DNA of 64,000 nucleotides, taken from positions 5,270,001-5,334,000 of the forward strand of contig NZ_CP120836.1 of NCBI RefSeq assembly GCF_049200465.1. The letters are read 5' to 3'. The first letter of the stretch is position 1, and each line of letters opens with the position of its first letter. This document shows positions 43,464-53,244 of the stretch, piece after piece. The position numbers and the translations under genes are program-made. Under the pieces are notes generated by a model that did not search any database, was not told the DNA's origin, and was given only the letters and a program-made list of their open reading frames with translations. The DNA is from Leptothermofonsia sp049200465. GTDB taxonomy: Bacteria > Cyanobacteriota > Cyanobacteriia > Leptolyngbyales > Leptolyngbyaceae.

Positions 43464-44795
43464 ATGGCAACCTCCTCCAAACTTCCGAAGCGAGTTTCGA
43501 CGGCTCTTATCAATGCCCTCAGTGCTGGCGTTGTACCCAGGGTGGGATTGGATCATATCGCTGTTGGACGAGAGCAAGAAATCCGGACTCTTTTGCAAGA
43601 CCTGGACAACATTGCAGGGGGGGGGGCCGCCTTTCGATTTGTGATTGGCCGTTATGGAGCAGGTAAGAGCTTTACCCTGCAATTGATTCGCAACCATGCC
43701 ATGGAGAAAGGGTTTGTGGTTGCCGATGCGGATATCACCCCAGAGCGGCGACTGGCTGGTGGAGGGGGGGCCAGCGTTGCCACCTACCGCGAGTTGATGA
43801 AGAACCTTTCCACGAAAGCCCGTCCCGATGGGGGCGCGTTGGCAACTATTCTGGAACGCTGGATCGCTGGAATTCAAACCCAGGTTGCCCAGGAGTCGGG
43901 GAAGAAACCCTCTGATGAGGGCTTTGATGATCTGGTGGAAGACAAAATCCGCGAAGTGACGAAGGATGTAGCCGACCTAGTGAATGGGTTTGAGTTTGCC
44001 AATGTCATCATTGCCTATTGGAACGGCTACCGCACGGACGATGACACTAAGAAAGAAGCGGCTTTGCGCTGGCTGAGGGGTGAATTTGCCACTAAAACAG
44101 AGGCAAAAGCAGCTCTGGGGGTGCGGGTGATCATTGACGACGAGAACTGGTATGACTACGTCAAGCTATTCGCCCGCTTCGTCTGGGATATCGGCTATAA
44201 GGGTTTGTTGGTTGTGCTGGATGAGGTGATTCACCTTTACAAGATCAGCACTTCTGTTTCACGCCAGAACAACTACGACAAGCTGCTGGCAATGTTTAAT
44301 GATGCTATGCAAGGCAGGGTCACCTATCTGGGTATTTTGATTGGGGGAACCCCTCAGTTTTTAGAAGACCCTCGTCGGGGGCTTTATAGCGACCCAGCAT
44401 GGCAACGCCGCACCTGCCAAAGTCGGTTTGCCAGCCAGGCAGGGATTCAGGACGCGGTTGGCCCGGTAATTCGACTGGAACCCTTGACCCGTGAGGAAAT
44501 TTTGACGTTGCTGGAGCGGTTGGTGGAAGTGCATACCACCCACTACAATCTCAAGAAATCTTTGACGAAAGAAGAGTTGCAGGAATTTTTGCAGGCGATC
44601 GCCAACCGTCTAGGAGCGGAAGCCTTACTCACTCCTGGCGAAATTGTGCGCGACTTTATGAGCGTGCTGAGTATTTTGCAGCAGAACCCCAAGATAACCC
44701 TGAGCCAACTCATGCAGGGCAACAACTTCCAAACGACGAAGGTGACCGATACTCAGGCAGATGAAGATAGCGAGTATGCTGAATTTACAGTGTAA
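43464..44795 (+). CDS. brxD: BrxD-like ATPase (BREX-type ATP-binding protein, former DUF2791)
   Basis: The 443-residue STAND/AAA-type P-loop protein has Walker A GRYGAGKS at residues 62-69 and Walker B LLVVLDEVIHLYK near 250. Its GREQEI segment ahead of the P-loop and EPLTREEILTLLERL helix are typical of the BREX ATP-binding family. In type 2 BREX, BrxD is encoded with helicase BrxHI and needed for phage exclusion; its exact action is not known. ATG 43464 has no strong ribosome site. The stop is 13 bases before the coiled-coil gene. Assignment to BrxD rather than the related BrxC/PglY rests on length and the helicase partner. Confidence 0.8.
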   Translation: MATSSKLPKRVSTALINALSAGVVPRVGLDHIAVGREQEIRTLLQDLDNIAGGGAAFRFVIGRYGAGKSFTLQLIRNHAMEKGFVVADADITPERRLAGGGGASVATYRELMKNLSTKARPDGGALATILERWIAGIQTQVAQESGKKPSDEGFDDLVEDKIREVTKDVADLVNGFEFANVIIAYWNGYRTDDDTKKEAALRWLRGEFATKTEAKAALGVRVIIDDENWYDYVKLFARFVWDIGYKGLLVVLDEVIHLYKISTSVSRQNNYDKLLAMFNDAMQGRVTYLGILIGGTPQFLEDPRRGLYSDPAWQRRTCQSRFASQAGIQDAVGPVIRLEPLTREEILTLLERLVEVHTTHYNLKKSLTKEELQEFLQAIANRLGAEALLTPGEIVRDFMSVLSILQQNPKITLSQLMQGNNFQTTKVTDTQADEDSEYAEFTV

Positions 44796-44808
44796 AGAAG
44801 GGCGGCAG

Positions 44809-45099
44809 ATGGCAGTGGAACGATGGACAGATGAGATGCTGGATCAATTGGCATCAACGTTCAGAGAAACAACAGTCCTGGCAAGAACGAACACAGAGAC
44901 AATTGCAGCCAACAGTCAGGCGATCTCAGATTTACAAGGCTTGGTTTCTAACTTGCGAGAGGGACAGGCCATTCTGACCCAAATTCTGGTTGAAGAGCGG
45001 GAAGCCAGGCAAGAGTTCCGACGCACAACCAACGCCGCCCTGGATCGAATTGATCGAACACTGGAAGAATTGCGTAGAGATCGGGAAAATGGCAATTAG
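44809..45099 (+). CDS. 96-residue coiled-coil protein inside the BrxD-BrxHI operon
   Basis: The small acidic protein is nearly all helical. It opens with MAVERWTDEMLDQLASTFRE. Heptad-like stretches follow (NSQAISDLQGLVSNLREGQ; RRTTNAALDRIDRTLEELRR). Small cyanobacterial coiled-coil proteins with a similar opening exist (from memory), without known function. ATG 44809 has an AAGAAGGGCGG site; the frame upstream to 44761 overlaps brxD and is not used. Its end overlaps the helicase start by 11 bases, so the three genes are one transcript with coupled translation. Confidence 0.75.
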   Translation: MAVERWTDEMLDQLASTFRETTVLARTNTETIAANSQAISDLQGLVSNLREGQAILTQILVEEREARQEFRRTTNAALDRIDRTLEELRRDRENGN

Positions 45100-47317
45100 T
45101 CCGCCCCTCTCCCCCATGACATCTCCTTACAATCGACTCGCTCCCTTTATCAAAGAATACATCTACGCTCAGGGATGGACAGAACTGCGTCCGATTCAGA
45201 TAGAAGCCTGTCGAGTGGTGTTTGACAGCGATGCCCATTTGTTGATTGCTGCAGGAACCGCATCGGGAAAGACAGAAGCCGCCTTTCTACCAGTTCTGAC
45301 GCGGCTTTATGAAGATCCACCCAAAACAGTCGGTGTAATGTATATCGGACCGATTAAAGCCCTGATTAATGATCAGTTCGATCGCCTCACCGATTTGCTC
45401 AAATACGCCGATATTCCTGTTTGGGCCTGGCACGGGGATGTGGTGCAAAGCCGTAAGAAGAATCTACTCAAAGATCCCAGGGGTATTTTACAAATCACAC
45501 CCGAATCTCTGGAAAGTCTGCTGGTCAATAAGAACCCAGAACTCACCGGATTATTTGGAGATTTACGTTTTGTCATTATTGATGAAATTCATGCATTCAT
45601 TGGTTCAGAGCGGGGTAGCCAGATTCTTTGTCAACTGGCCCGCCTATCCCGATTGACCCAAAATCAGCCGCGTCGGATTGGTCTTTCCGCCACCCTGGGA
45701 GACTATTCTCAGGCAGAAGCATGGCTCCGGGCGGGCACCCGGCGAGAAGTGGTAACGCCGCAACTGCCAGGAGAAAAGCGTACTATCCGACTCAGCGTTG
45801 CACACTTTTTTGACCCTGGGCTGGTGGTGCGGGCAAAGGGTGAAAAACGGTTCAAACCCCATCTCCACTATCTGTTTGACCAGAGCCAATCACGTAAATG
45901 CCTGATCTTTGCCAACGGGCGGACGGAGACAGAGTCCGTCATTGCTTCCCTGCGCGAGATGGCCGCAGCAAACGGAGTTCCTGATGTCTATCACGTTCAC
46001 CACGGCAGTATTTCAGCCCAGTTGCGAGAGGCGGCGGAAACGGCTATGCGCGATACGAGTGGTCCGACCGTCACCGCTGCAACCGTCACCTTTGAAATGG
46101 GAATTGACCTAGGGAAGCTAGACCGGGTGATTCAGTTGGAAGCACCCAATTCGGTCGCAAGTTTTTTGCAACGACTAGGGCGATCGGGCAGGCGCGGCAG
46201 TCCAGCCGATATGCGTTTTGTTTGTGTGGAAGACAAAATCGATCGCAACGCTTACAGTAACACCCCCTTGCAGGAAAAAATTCCCTGGCAACTATTACAG
46301 TGTATTGCCATCATTCAGCTTTACCTGGAAGAGAAGTGGATTGAACCGATCGCCCCAGCCCGCTACCCCCTCAGCCTGCTTTATCAACAAACCATGAGCA
46401 CTTTGCTGGCTCTGGGCGAATTGTCTCCAGCCTCACTGGCTCAAAACGTGCTGACTCTGCCGCCCTTTCGTCACCTTTCTCAGGATGATTTTCGCCTGCT
46501 GTTGCGCTATTTGATTGAAATTGACCATATTCAAAGGACGAAAGAAAACGGACTGATTGTCGGGTTGACAGCCGAGAAGATCGTGCGCAACTTCAAGTTT
46601 TACGCCATCTTCCCGGACACCGAAGATTACGCTGTGTGGCATGAGGCGATGGAGATTGGCAGCATTGTGCAACCCCCCGCTGTAGGGGACAAAATTTCCC
46701 TTGCAGGCCGCACCTGGCAGGTGACAGAAGTCAACAACCACAGCAAAACTGTTTTGGTCACTCCAGCCGTAGGAGAAGCCTCCGTTTCCTGGCATGGCAG
46801 CAGCGGCGAAATTCATACCCGCATTCTGCAACGGATGCAACAGGTTTTGTTGGAGGAAACCGCTTATCCTTACTTGCAGGAAGGAGCACAAAAACGTCTG
46901 GCAGAAGCTCGCAAGTTAGCAAAGAAAGAAAAGCTGAGCAGTCGTTACCTGTTTCCCTTAGATGAAAATTATGCTTGCATCCTCCCCTGGGCTGGCACGA
47001 TCGTCTATCGTACGTTAGAACGGTTTCTCCGCTTTCACTGCCGGGAAGCACTCAAAATTAAGGGGATTACAGGGCGATCGCCCTATTTTCTGATGGTCAA
47101 CCTGGGCAAATGCAAGTTAGAAAACCTGTATCACGAAATTAAATCGCTGGGCGATCGTCCCCTCAATCCAGAAAGCTTGCTGGCAGAAGACGAAGCGCCC
47201 AAGCTGGAAAAATATGACGAATTTATCCCTCCTGATCTGCTACGAAAAGCCTTTGCCGCAGACTATCTCAATGTTAGTGAATTAAGCAAAATCGTTAGCA
47301 CCTGGCAACAGCAATAA
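45089..47317 (+). CDS. brxHI: BrxHI/Lhr-like DEAD/H helicase
   Basis: The 742-residue superfamily 2 helicase of the Lhr-like group (COG1201) has motif I AGTASGKTEAA near residue 55 and motif II IIDEIHAF near 164. Motif III is LSATLGD, motif IV-like is IFANGRTETE, and QRLGRSGRRG near 358 is motif VI. A long C-terminal part (about 420-742) has YLFPLDENYACILPWAGTIV and a winged-helix-like region typical of BREX type 2 helicases. ATG 45089 overlaps the previous gene by 11 bases; ATG 45116 (MTSPYNRLAP) is the alternative. The role in defence is inferred from the BrxD partner. Confidence 0.85.
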   Translation: MAISPPLSPMTSPYNRLAPFIKEYIYAQGWTELRPIQIEACRVVFDSDAHLLIAAGTASGKTEAAFLPVLTRLYEDPPKTVGVMYIGPIKALINDQFDRLTDLLKYADIPVWAWHGDVVQSRKKNLLKDPRGILQITPESLESLLVNKNPELTGLFGDLRFVIIDEIHAFIGSERGSQILCQLARLSRLTQNQPRRIGLSATLGDYSQAEAWLRAGTRREVVTPQLPGEKRTIRLSVAHFFDPGLVVRAKGEKRFKPHLHYLFDQSQSRKCLIFANGRTETESVIASLREMAAANGVPDVYHVHHGSISAQLREAAETAMRDTSGPTVTAATVTFEMGIDLGKLDRVIQLEAPNSVASFLQRLGRSGRRGSPADMRFVCVEDKIDRNAYSNTPLQEKIPWQLLQCIAIIQLYLEEKWIEPIAPARYPLSLLYQQTMSTLLALGELSPASLAQNVLTLPPFRHLSQDDFRLLLRYLIEIDHIQRTKENGLIVGLTAEKIVRNFKFYAIFPDTEDYAVWHEAMEIGSIVQPPAVGDKISLAGRTWQVTEVNNHSKTVLVTPAVGEASVSWHGSSGEIHTRILQRMQQVLLEETAYPYLQEGAQKRLAEARKLAKKEKLSSRYLFPLDENYACILPWAGTIVYRTLERFLRFHCREALKIKGITGRSPYFLMVNLGKCKLENLYHEIKSLGDRPLNPESLLAEDEAPKLEKYDEFIPPDLLRKAFAADYLNVSELSKIVSTWQQQ

Positions 47318-47392
47318 GTAGGGCTTGCTGAGGAAGCCTAGAAGGCTTAAGAGGATTGGCGTCCAACAGGATCAACCCTTGATATAGCGGTA

Positions 47393-47496
47393 GTCATTGT
47401 GGTTAGGATGGGGTGCAGGGGTGGAACCCCTGGCGGAGGCGAAGCCCCCACTCCCTCTCTAATTCCAATGTCCTAATGCACCCGCGTAGAGCTATA
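47393..47496. repeat. R1 MITE-like repeat, full copy
   Basis: TATAGCGGTAGTCATTGTGG to GTAGAGCTATA. It is almost identical to 34403, suggesting recent spread. It lies 76 bases downstream of the helicase gene and could end the operon transcript through its hairpins. Confidence 0.85.
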
Positions 47497-47981
47497 AACC
47501 ACTCGGCAGGCCGAAAGCACAAAATGAGGCGGAAAATCGTGACCCGGTTCTTGCAGATGCGACGCTGCGCAATCAGTACGCAATCAGATTGAGGACAAAT
47601 TTGGGGGCGGCAAGCGTCGCCTTAGCCTCGGTCGGGTCATGGCGAAGCTGGCTCCAACCGCTGAATGTACGATTGCAATCACCTTCCGGGTGATGAATTG
47701 GGAGCGGCTGCTCCAACTGCTCCTTTTTTGTCTTTTGGGCGGTTGGATTCTGGTTTAAGCATGCCTTTGCACTCTCTCGAACCAGGCAGCACTTTCATCA
47801 ATGGCAATGGGCGAGCACTCCAGGATCAGCAGAAGGCCGTCTACCTCACTCCAACTTTTTCGGTTCCGACTTGTTCAGCAAGCCCTATTTACATATCCAG
47901 ATGAAAACTCAAAACTCATCCACCTTTCTACTCCATTACCCCTATACCCATCTACTCGCCCATCCTTTTACTCCACCTTCC
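47497..47981. other. Gene-poor stretch with a hydrophobic ORF remnant
   Basis: A frame open to 47758 reads QIEDKFGGGKRRLSLGRVMA, then KLAPTAECTIAITFRVMNWE and a hydrophobic LLQLLLFCLLGGWILV end. This may be the remnant of a gene of unknown family, possibly mobile-element derived, but I cannot name it. The rest is low-complexity spacer. Confidence 0.3.
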
Positions 47982-48061
47982 GACGTTGCTGAATTTGGAT
48001 ATGAAATAGGTGCTGTATGCTCGAAATTGCGTTTCGATTTACACTGCTTTTCAGCACCACC
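47982..48061. repeat. R6 80-bp MITE, reverse orientation
   Basis: GACGTTGCTGAATTTGG to GCTTTTCAGCACCACC is the complement of the other copies over exactly 80 bases. CACCTTCC on the left and CACTCTCC on the right agree at six of eight positions and may be a decayed target duplication. Spacer DNA follows to 48229. Confidence 0.8.
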
Positions 48062-48229
48062 CACTCTCCTAACTGCCCCTTTCCACTTCCCATTCCCTAT
48101 TTCTAGCTCCTGACACATCCCCCTCGCCCCTCACTGATTCTGGCTCCCGGCTTTCTTCTTCTTTTTTTCTTTATCTCTTCCTTCTTCATTCCTGGCCCCT
48201 CTTGAAACCTGATTCCTTACGTCTGGAAT

Positions 48230-51200
48230 TCAGGTTTGCAGAAATGTTTGGAGCTGACTAAGGGCTTGATGTAGTTGGCTGAGTAGATTTGAGGCACCTT
48301 CTAAATGCTGCTGGCTAGCCTGCTGTTCTAGTTGTTCAGCAGTTGTTGCCATCTTGGTCAGCCCAACATTGGCGCTGGCACCTTTAATGTGATGGGCTAT
48401 TTGTTCAATCATGTCAAAGTTGTGAGTGGCGATCGCTGCCTCAACGCCTGCTATATGTATTTCGGTATCTTCCGCAAACACCTGCAACAACTCCAGTTCA
48501 AAATCACGGCAGCCATCTGAAATTTGATGCAGGTGGTTCCAATCAATCTCTAAATCAATCAGGGGTAAAGTGTGGAAATCTTGTGGATTAGACTGCATAT
48601 CGTTTTGGGGGTTAGAAGATTTTAGGTGTGCCAACCGGATTGCCTCTCCCCATTTGGCTAACTTAGCCGCTAGCTTTTCTTTCAGAATGGGCTTGCTCAG
48701 ATAATCATCCATTCCAGCATCCAGACACCGCTGCCGATCCTCTTTCATGGCATTTGCGGTTAAGGCAATGATTATAGTACGGCGAAAATCTCCTTCCAAA
48801 CGCCGAATTTCACGAGTTGCGCTGTAACCATCTAAAACAGGCATCTGGCAATCCATTAACACCAGGTCGTAGGAGATCTGCGCCATCATTTGCAGTGCCT
48901 CTTGCCCATTGGCAGCAACGTCTGCGGTATACCCTATATTTTCTAGCTGTTTCAAGGTGACTTTCTGGTTCACCACATTATCTTCAACCAGTAAAATTTT
49001 TAGTTTTACAGGAATAGGGGAAGGTTCCAGTAAACCAGTGGAACCACCTGTGAGTGGACTGACTTGAAAATAGAACCCTTGATTCCCTTGACCCCCTTTT
49101 TTCATTCGTGACACTGTACGCAGTTCATTGTGGCTACTTTGAAAGAGTTTGCGCGGGCTTTGAGTTGGCTGTTGCAGATCGGGCTTAGATTTTGCCAGAG
49201 TTTCCATGATGCAGTCCAATAGACGAGACTGCTTAACTGGTTTAACCAGGTAAGCAGAAAATCCTAACTGCATTACGCGCCCAGCACTTCCCCGATTGTT
49301 GAGAGATGTCATCATAATCAGTTGGGTATCCGAAATGATAGGGTCTGTTTTGATTTGCATCCCCAACATTTCGCCATCGACATTTGGCATTTGCATATCT
49401 AGAATAACCAGGTCGTAGGGATCTCCCGTGATTGCATGCTGTCGCAGCATATTGAGCGCGGTTATGGCACTATCGGCCTCATCGACCTGCATGCCCCAGG
49501 AAGACACCTGATAGCGTAGAATTTTGCGGTTGGTTGCGTTGTCATCTACTACCAGCAGTTTCAACTGATTCAGGTTATCCGCTATAGCGGCAAAGGCTGA
49601 ATCAGAGCTTTTTTCAGGTGCTTGCTTCTCGAAAGTTAGAGAAAACCAGAAGCGCGAACCCTGTCCCTCAACGCTTTCAACCCCAATGTCGCCTCCCATC
49701 AGTTCGATAAGTTGTTTAGAAATGACCAATCCTAATCCTGTTCCACCGTAGCGTCGGGTGGTGGAAGCATCTACCTGGGAGAAGGGTTTGAATAGTTTTT
49801 CCTTAGCTTCTGGGGCAATGCCAATCCCGGTATCTGTAACGGAGAAGAGAATGGTAGCGCTGGTGGGAGTCTCTGATTTGAGTGCTGCCTGGATCACCAC
49901 TTCTCCAACACTTGTAAATTTAATAGCGTTGCTGACCAGGTTAGTCAAGATCTGCCGTAGACGACTCATGTCTCCCTTCAACTGAAGGGGCAGGTTTTTA
50001 TAGACCAGCGTTGCCAGTTCCAGCCCTTTGGCGTGGGCGGCGGGTGCCAGCAGATCGGCAACTTCTTCAATGCAGGTATTGAGGTTAAAGTCGAGAACTT
50101 CCAGATCCATCTCGCCTGCTTCTAGCTTAGAGAAGTCAAGAATCTGGTTAATCAGGGTTAAAAGGGTTTCTCCGCTGGCCTGAATTGTTTCAACAAAGTC
50201 TCGTTGTTCGGGGTTGAGGTCAGTATCCATGAGTAAGCTGGTCATCCCTAGGACGGCGTTCATTGGGGTACGGATTTCGTGACTCATGGTTGCCAGGAAG
50301 ATGCTTTTCATCTGAGAGGCGCGTTCGGCTTCGCTGCGAGCTTCTTCTAAAGCAATATTGTGCTGGGCGAGCTGTTCCCGTTGCCGGGTTTCTCGCTCTA
50401 ACAGATGAGCCTGGGCGATCGCAATTCCGACCTGATCCGCCAGTTGGGTCAAAAAGTCAATTTCAAAGGAGCGCCACTGTCTGGGGCCGGAGCATTGGTG
50501 AGCAATGAGCAAGCCCCAGAGTTGAGGTTTACCGGCGGCTCCCCCGCCCCTGAATAATCGGCACTACAATACTGGCTCTCACCTGGAACTGAGCCAGTAG
50601 CTCTCGATGACAGGATGTGAGTGTTTCCTGGTCGATATCATCAATGGTTTGAATTTTGCCACGGTAATATTTCTGCCAGCGTCCTTCTTTAAAGCAGGTG
50701 TCCTGAATGGTGGTTCCCAGGGCAGGAGTCCAGTTGGATGCAACAGACTCTACAACCACGGTGCCATCCCAGGTGGGCTCGAAGCGATAAATCATCACCC
50801 GGTCTGCTTGAAGAAATTGGCGCACTTCGGCAACGGTAGTTGTGAGAATTTCATCCAGATTGAGGGACTGACGGATGCGGAGGGCGATCGCAGTTAGTAG
50901 ATAGGCCCGGTGATTCTGACTTCGCAGTTCTTCTTCTGCCTGCTTGCGCTGAGTCACATCTCGTACAATAATCAGCGCCTCATCCTCTCCACTGGCAATA
51001 ATTCGGGCTTCCTCGTAGTGAATGCCATCATCGAGAGGAATTTCATACTCAAAGAATTGGATCTCCCCAGTCTGCAACGCCCGCTTCAGACACTCCTTAC
51101 GACGCACGGCAACCTCGGTGGGCAGAATATCCTCTTCCCGTTTGCCAATCATTTCTGCCGGATCCAGGAGGGTACTGAAATCTCTGGCAGGTTTCACATC

Positions 51201-51866
51201 CAGATACTCGCCATCCCGATTCACCCGTAGCATCAAATCAGGAATGGCATTGAGCAGGGCACGATGCCTAAACTCACTTTTGCTAAGGGCTTCTTCAATG
51301 CGCTTGCGCTCGGTGATATCACTGAAGGTGCAAATAACCTGCCGAACAGTACCTTCTGGAGTAAACTGAGGATCGGCATTCACCAATAGCCAGATCAAAT
51401 CACCATATTTGGGGCGATAGACTCCCATTACAACACCATGGACAGGTTTCCGGGTTGCGATCGCTATCGGGACCGGGTGAGTTTCGCCGAGAAAAGGGGA
51501 ACCATCTTCATGAATCACTTTCCAGTTGGGGTCAAAGGAAGTTTTGCCCAACAACTGGTCTTCTTCTAACCCCAGCAGTTCCAGGGCCGCCCGGTTGCTC
51601 ATCAGAATTTTGCTGTCTGGTCCTTGCAGCAGCACACCCACTTGAAGATTCTGGATCAAGTTGTGGAATATTTCTTCTTTCGTTTTGAGCGCGGGATCGG
51701 GTTGGCAATCCTCTGTGGGCGCAGTCACTGCCTCTAAGGTTTCATACGGAGCTATTGTGTCCCATCGTTTAGCTTCGTTATTTGGCAGTAGCGACGTCAT
51801 AATGGGTTCCTGAAAATTTGAAGTCAGCAAGCCGTAGGGAACACTGGTACTGGTTTGACTGGCCAT
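48230..51866 (-). pseudogene. PAS-PAS-GAF hybrid histidine kinase (REC-REC-Hpt), split by a frameshift
   Basis: Two adjoining frames (51866 to 50529, and 50512 to 48230) make one kinase of about 1210 residues. Order: PAS (LQVGVLLQGPDSKILMSNRA), PAS (IPDLMLRVNRDGEYLDV), then a phytochrome-like GAF (VMIYRFEPTWDGTVVVESV). HisKA (LATMSHEIRTPMNAVLG) and ATPase (NLVSNAIKFT, GGTGLGLVI) follow. Two receivers (VVDDNATNRK/LVILDMQMPNVDG; LVEDNVVNQK/LVLMDCQMPVLDG) and an Hpt domain (IAHHIKGASANVG) close it. The break is in the GAF at GGGGCGGGGG near 50545: one frame ends IIQGRGSRR-stop, the next resumes GGAAGKPQLWGLLIAHQCS. It is a one-base indel at a G-run, so sequencing error or slippage mutation are both possible. 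Confidence 0.88.
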
Positions 51867-51952
51867 GCATTGTTCTAAAGTGTGCCCCCCTACGGTTTTT
51901 CTATACCAAATTCGATTGACGAACCAATTTATTGAAGCATTAAAGCACTAAC

Positions 51953-52108
51953 TCATTCACCCAAGCACCAGGACACCAGCACCAGAGCAATCGCCGATCC
52001 TATCCAACCCGGTAAACTGACAGAGCCAAACCAGGCCAGAGGTTGTAACAGAAGTTTGGCAACCAGGAGGCTGGTGACCATTAAAATAACCAGGATTGTA
52101 AGTGGCAT
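51953..52108 (-). CDS. 51-residue membrane miniprotein
   Basis: The short frame has two hydrophobic helices (LTILVILMVTSLLVAKLLL; GWIGSAIALVLVSWCLGE). ATG 52108 is preceded by AAAGGGAAGAAGC, a strong ribosome site; the open frame upstream to 52174 is not needed. It stands alone between the split kinase and a 280-base non-coding stretch that contains an R4 scrap near 52230. No family name can be given. Confidence 0.65.
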   Translation of the reverse strand: MPLTILVILMVTSLLVAKLLLQPLAWFGSVSLPGWIGSAIALVLVSWCLGE

Positions 52109-52450
52109 AGCTTCTTCCCTTTGTTCAGGAACCCTGATGGTTTGGTGCCAGTCAATGCAACTATAGCCCCACAAGATTCAGATTTCAGTGGCTCAAGGAA
52201 GGCTGATGGGCGCTCTTGAAAGTTTGGTAAGCAGTCTTGACAGACCACTACATCCCACTCCCGATTTTCCAAGTCAAGTTGAGGATCCATTATCCGGAGC
52301 AGGAACCTGGGGATGGGTTGAAGATCCTTAAGGGGAAGATCCTTAGAGGGTAGTTGAGTTTGGTATGGCACCCTTGTTTCAATCTCGATAATGACAGAAA
52401 GTTGAGAATGGCTGCACAGGGTGGATCGCTTGAAATGTAGGAGAACCGTA

Positions 52451-52952
52451 ATGGATTGGATGATAAAAATAGGTCTGGCTATAAAGAAAATTCAATTAAG
52501 ATTTAGTTCGCTGACTGGACTGGTGGTTCTGGTTGCTGCGCCTGCTTTAGCGCAATCCGCTAACTTCGGGACGTTAACCTTAAGCCCAGAAAAAGCCGTA
52601 GGGGTAGTGAGCGGTACAACAGGCGGGTCTACCTCCTTACCAGCCATTGTGAGCAATAGCGATCGCCACAATAACAGTTGCCTTGGATTTGGCGATCCCA
52701 CTCCCTGACCACATTCTGGTCTTACAACAATTCTTCCCCAAATTATCCCTCCGGGTCAACAGCGGCGGCTCTGATACCACACTCGTTGTCCAGGGTCCTG
52801 ATGGAGTTATCCGCTGCGGCGATGACACTGGTTCCAAGAAGGATGCCAGTATTACAGACACTGAATGGAGTGCAGGCAGTTACAAAGTGTGGGTTGGCAC
52901 CAGTACTCCTGGAGTCAAACGGAACTATACATTGACTGTGAGGCAATTGTAG
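52451..52952 (+). pseudogene. Secreted cyanobacterial protein, one frameshift
   Basis: ATG 52451 (AGGAG seven bases upstream) opens a signal peptide (GLVVLVAAPALAQS, cleavage near residue 36). The mature part is ANFGTLTLSPEKAVGVVSGT, then LPAIVSNSDRHNNSCLGFGD and PTP before TGA at 52706. The next frame continues without loss: DHILVLQQFFPKLSLRVNSG, GPDGVIRCGDDTG, WSAGSYKVWVGT and YTLTVRQL-stop. An extra T in CCCTGACC accounts for the shift. Intact homologues I recall are single secreted beta-rich proteins of about 160 residues with unknown function. Confidence 0.78.
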
Positions 52953-52989
52953 AAGGCACGAGGGTTAGTTGTTGGGGGGGAGAGAAGGG

Positions 52990-53069
52990 GGCGTTGCTGA
53001 AAAGCAGTATGAATTGAAGCGAAGTTTCGAGCATACGTCACCTGTTTCATACCCAAATTTAACAATGCC
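52990..53069. repeat. R6 80-bp MITE
   Basis: GGCGTTGCTGAAAAGCAG to CCCAAATTTAACAATGCC. The flanks GAGAAGGG and AAGACGGA no longer match well. Spacer DNA (53070-53215) follows. Confidence 0.8.
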
Positions 53070-53244
53070 AAGACGGATTAGAGGGGGTGGAGGGTTAGAT
53101 AAGTGATAGGGTGATGGAGTGATCTTTATTATCTACTCATCCACTCCATCACCTCCAATCCTTTCCCCTTCCAAGCCTCTTTCCAATCTGGGATTACATC
53201 CAGACGTTAAGATAGATAGAGATGTACTCTTCTAGGGAATCCTC

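Noticed and set aside
47639..47758. Transposase fragment
   Set aside because: A basic then hydrophobic open stretch is suggestive of a gene remnant, but I cannot match it to any transposase family.
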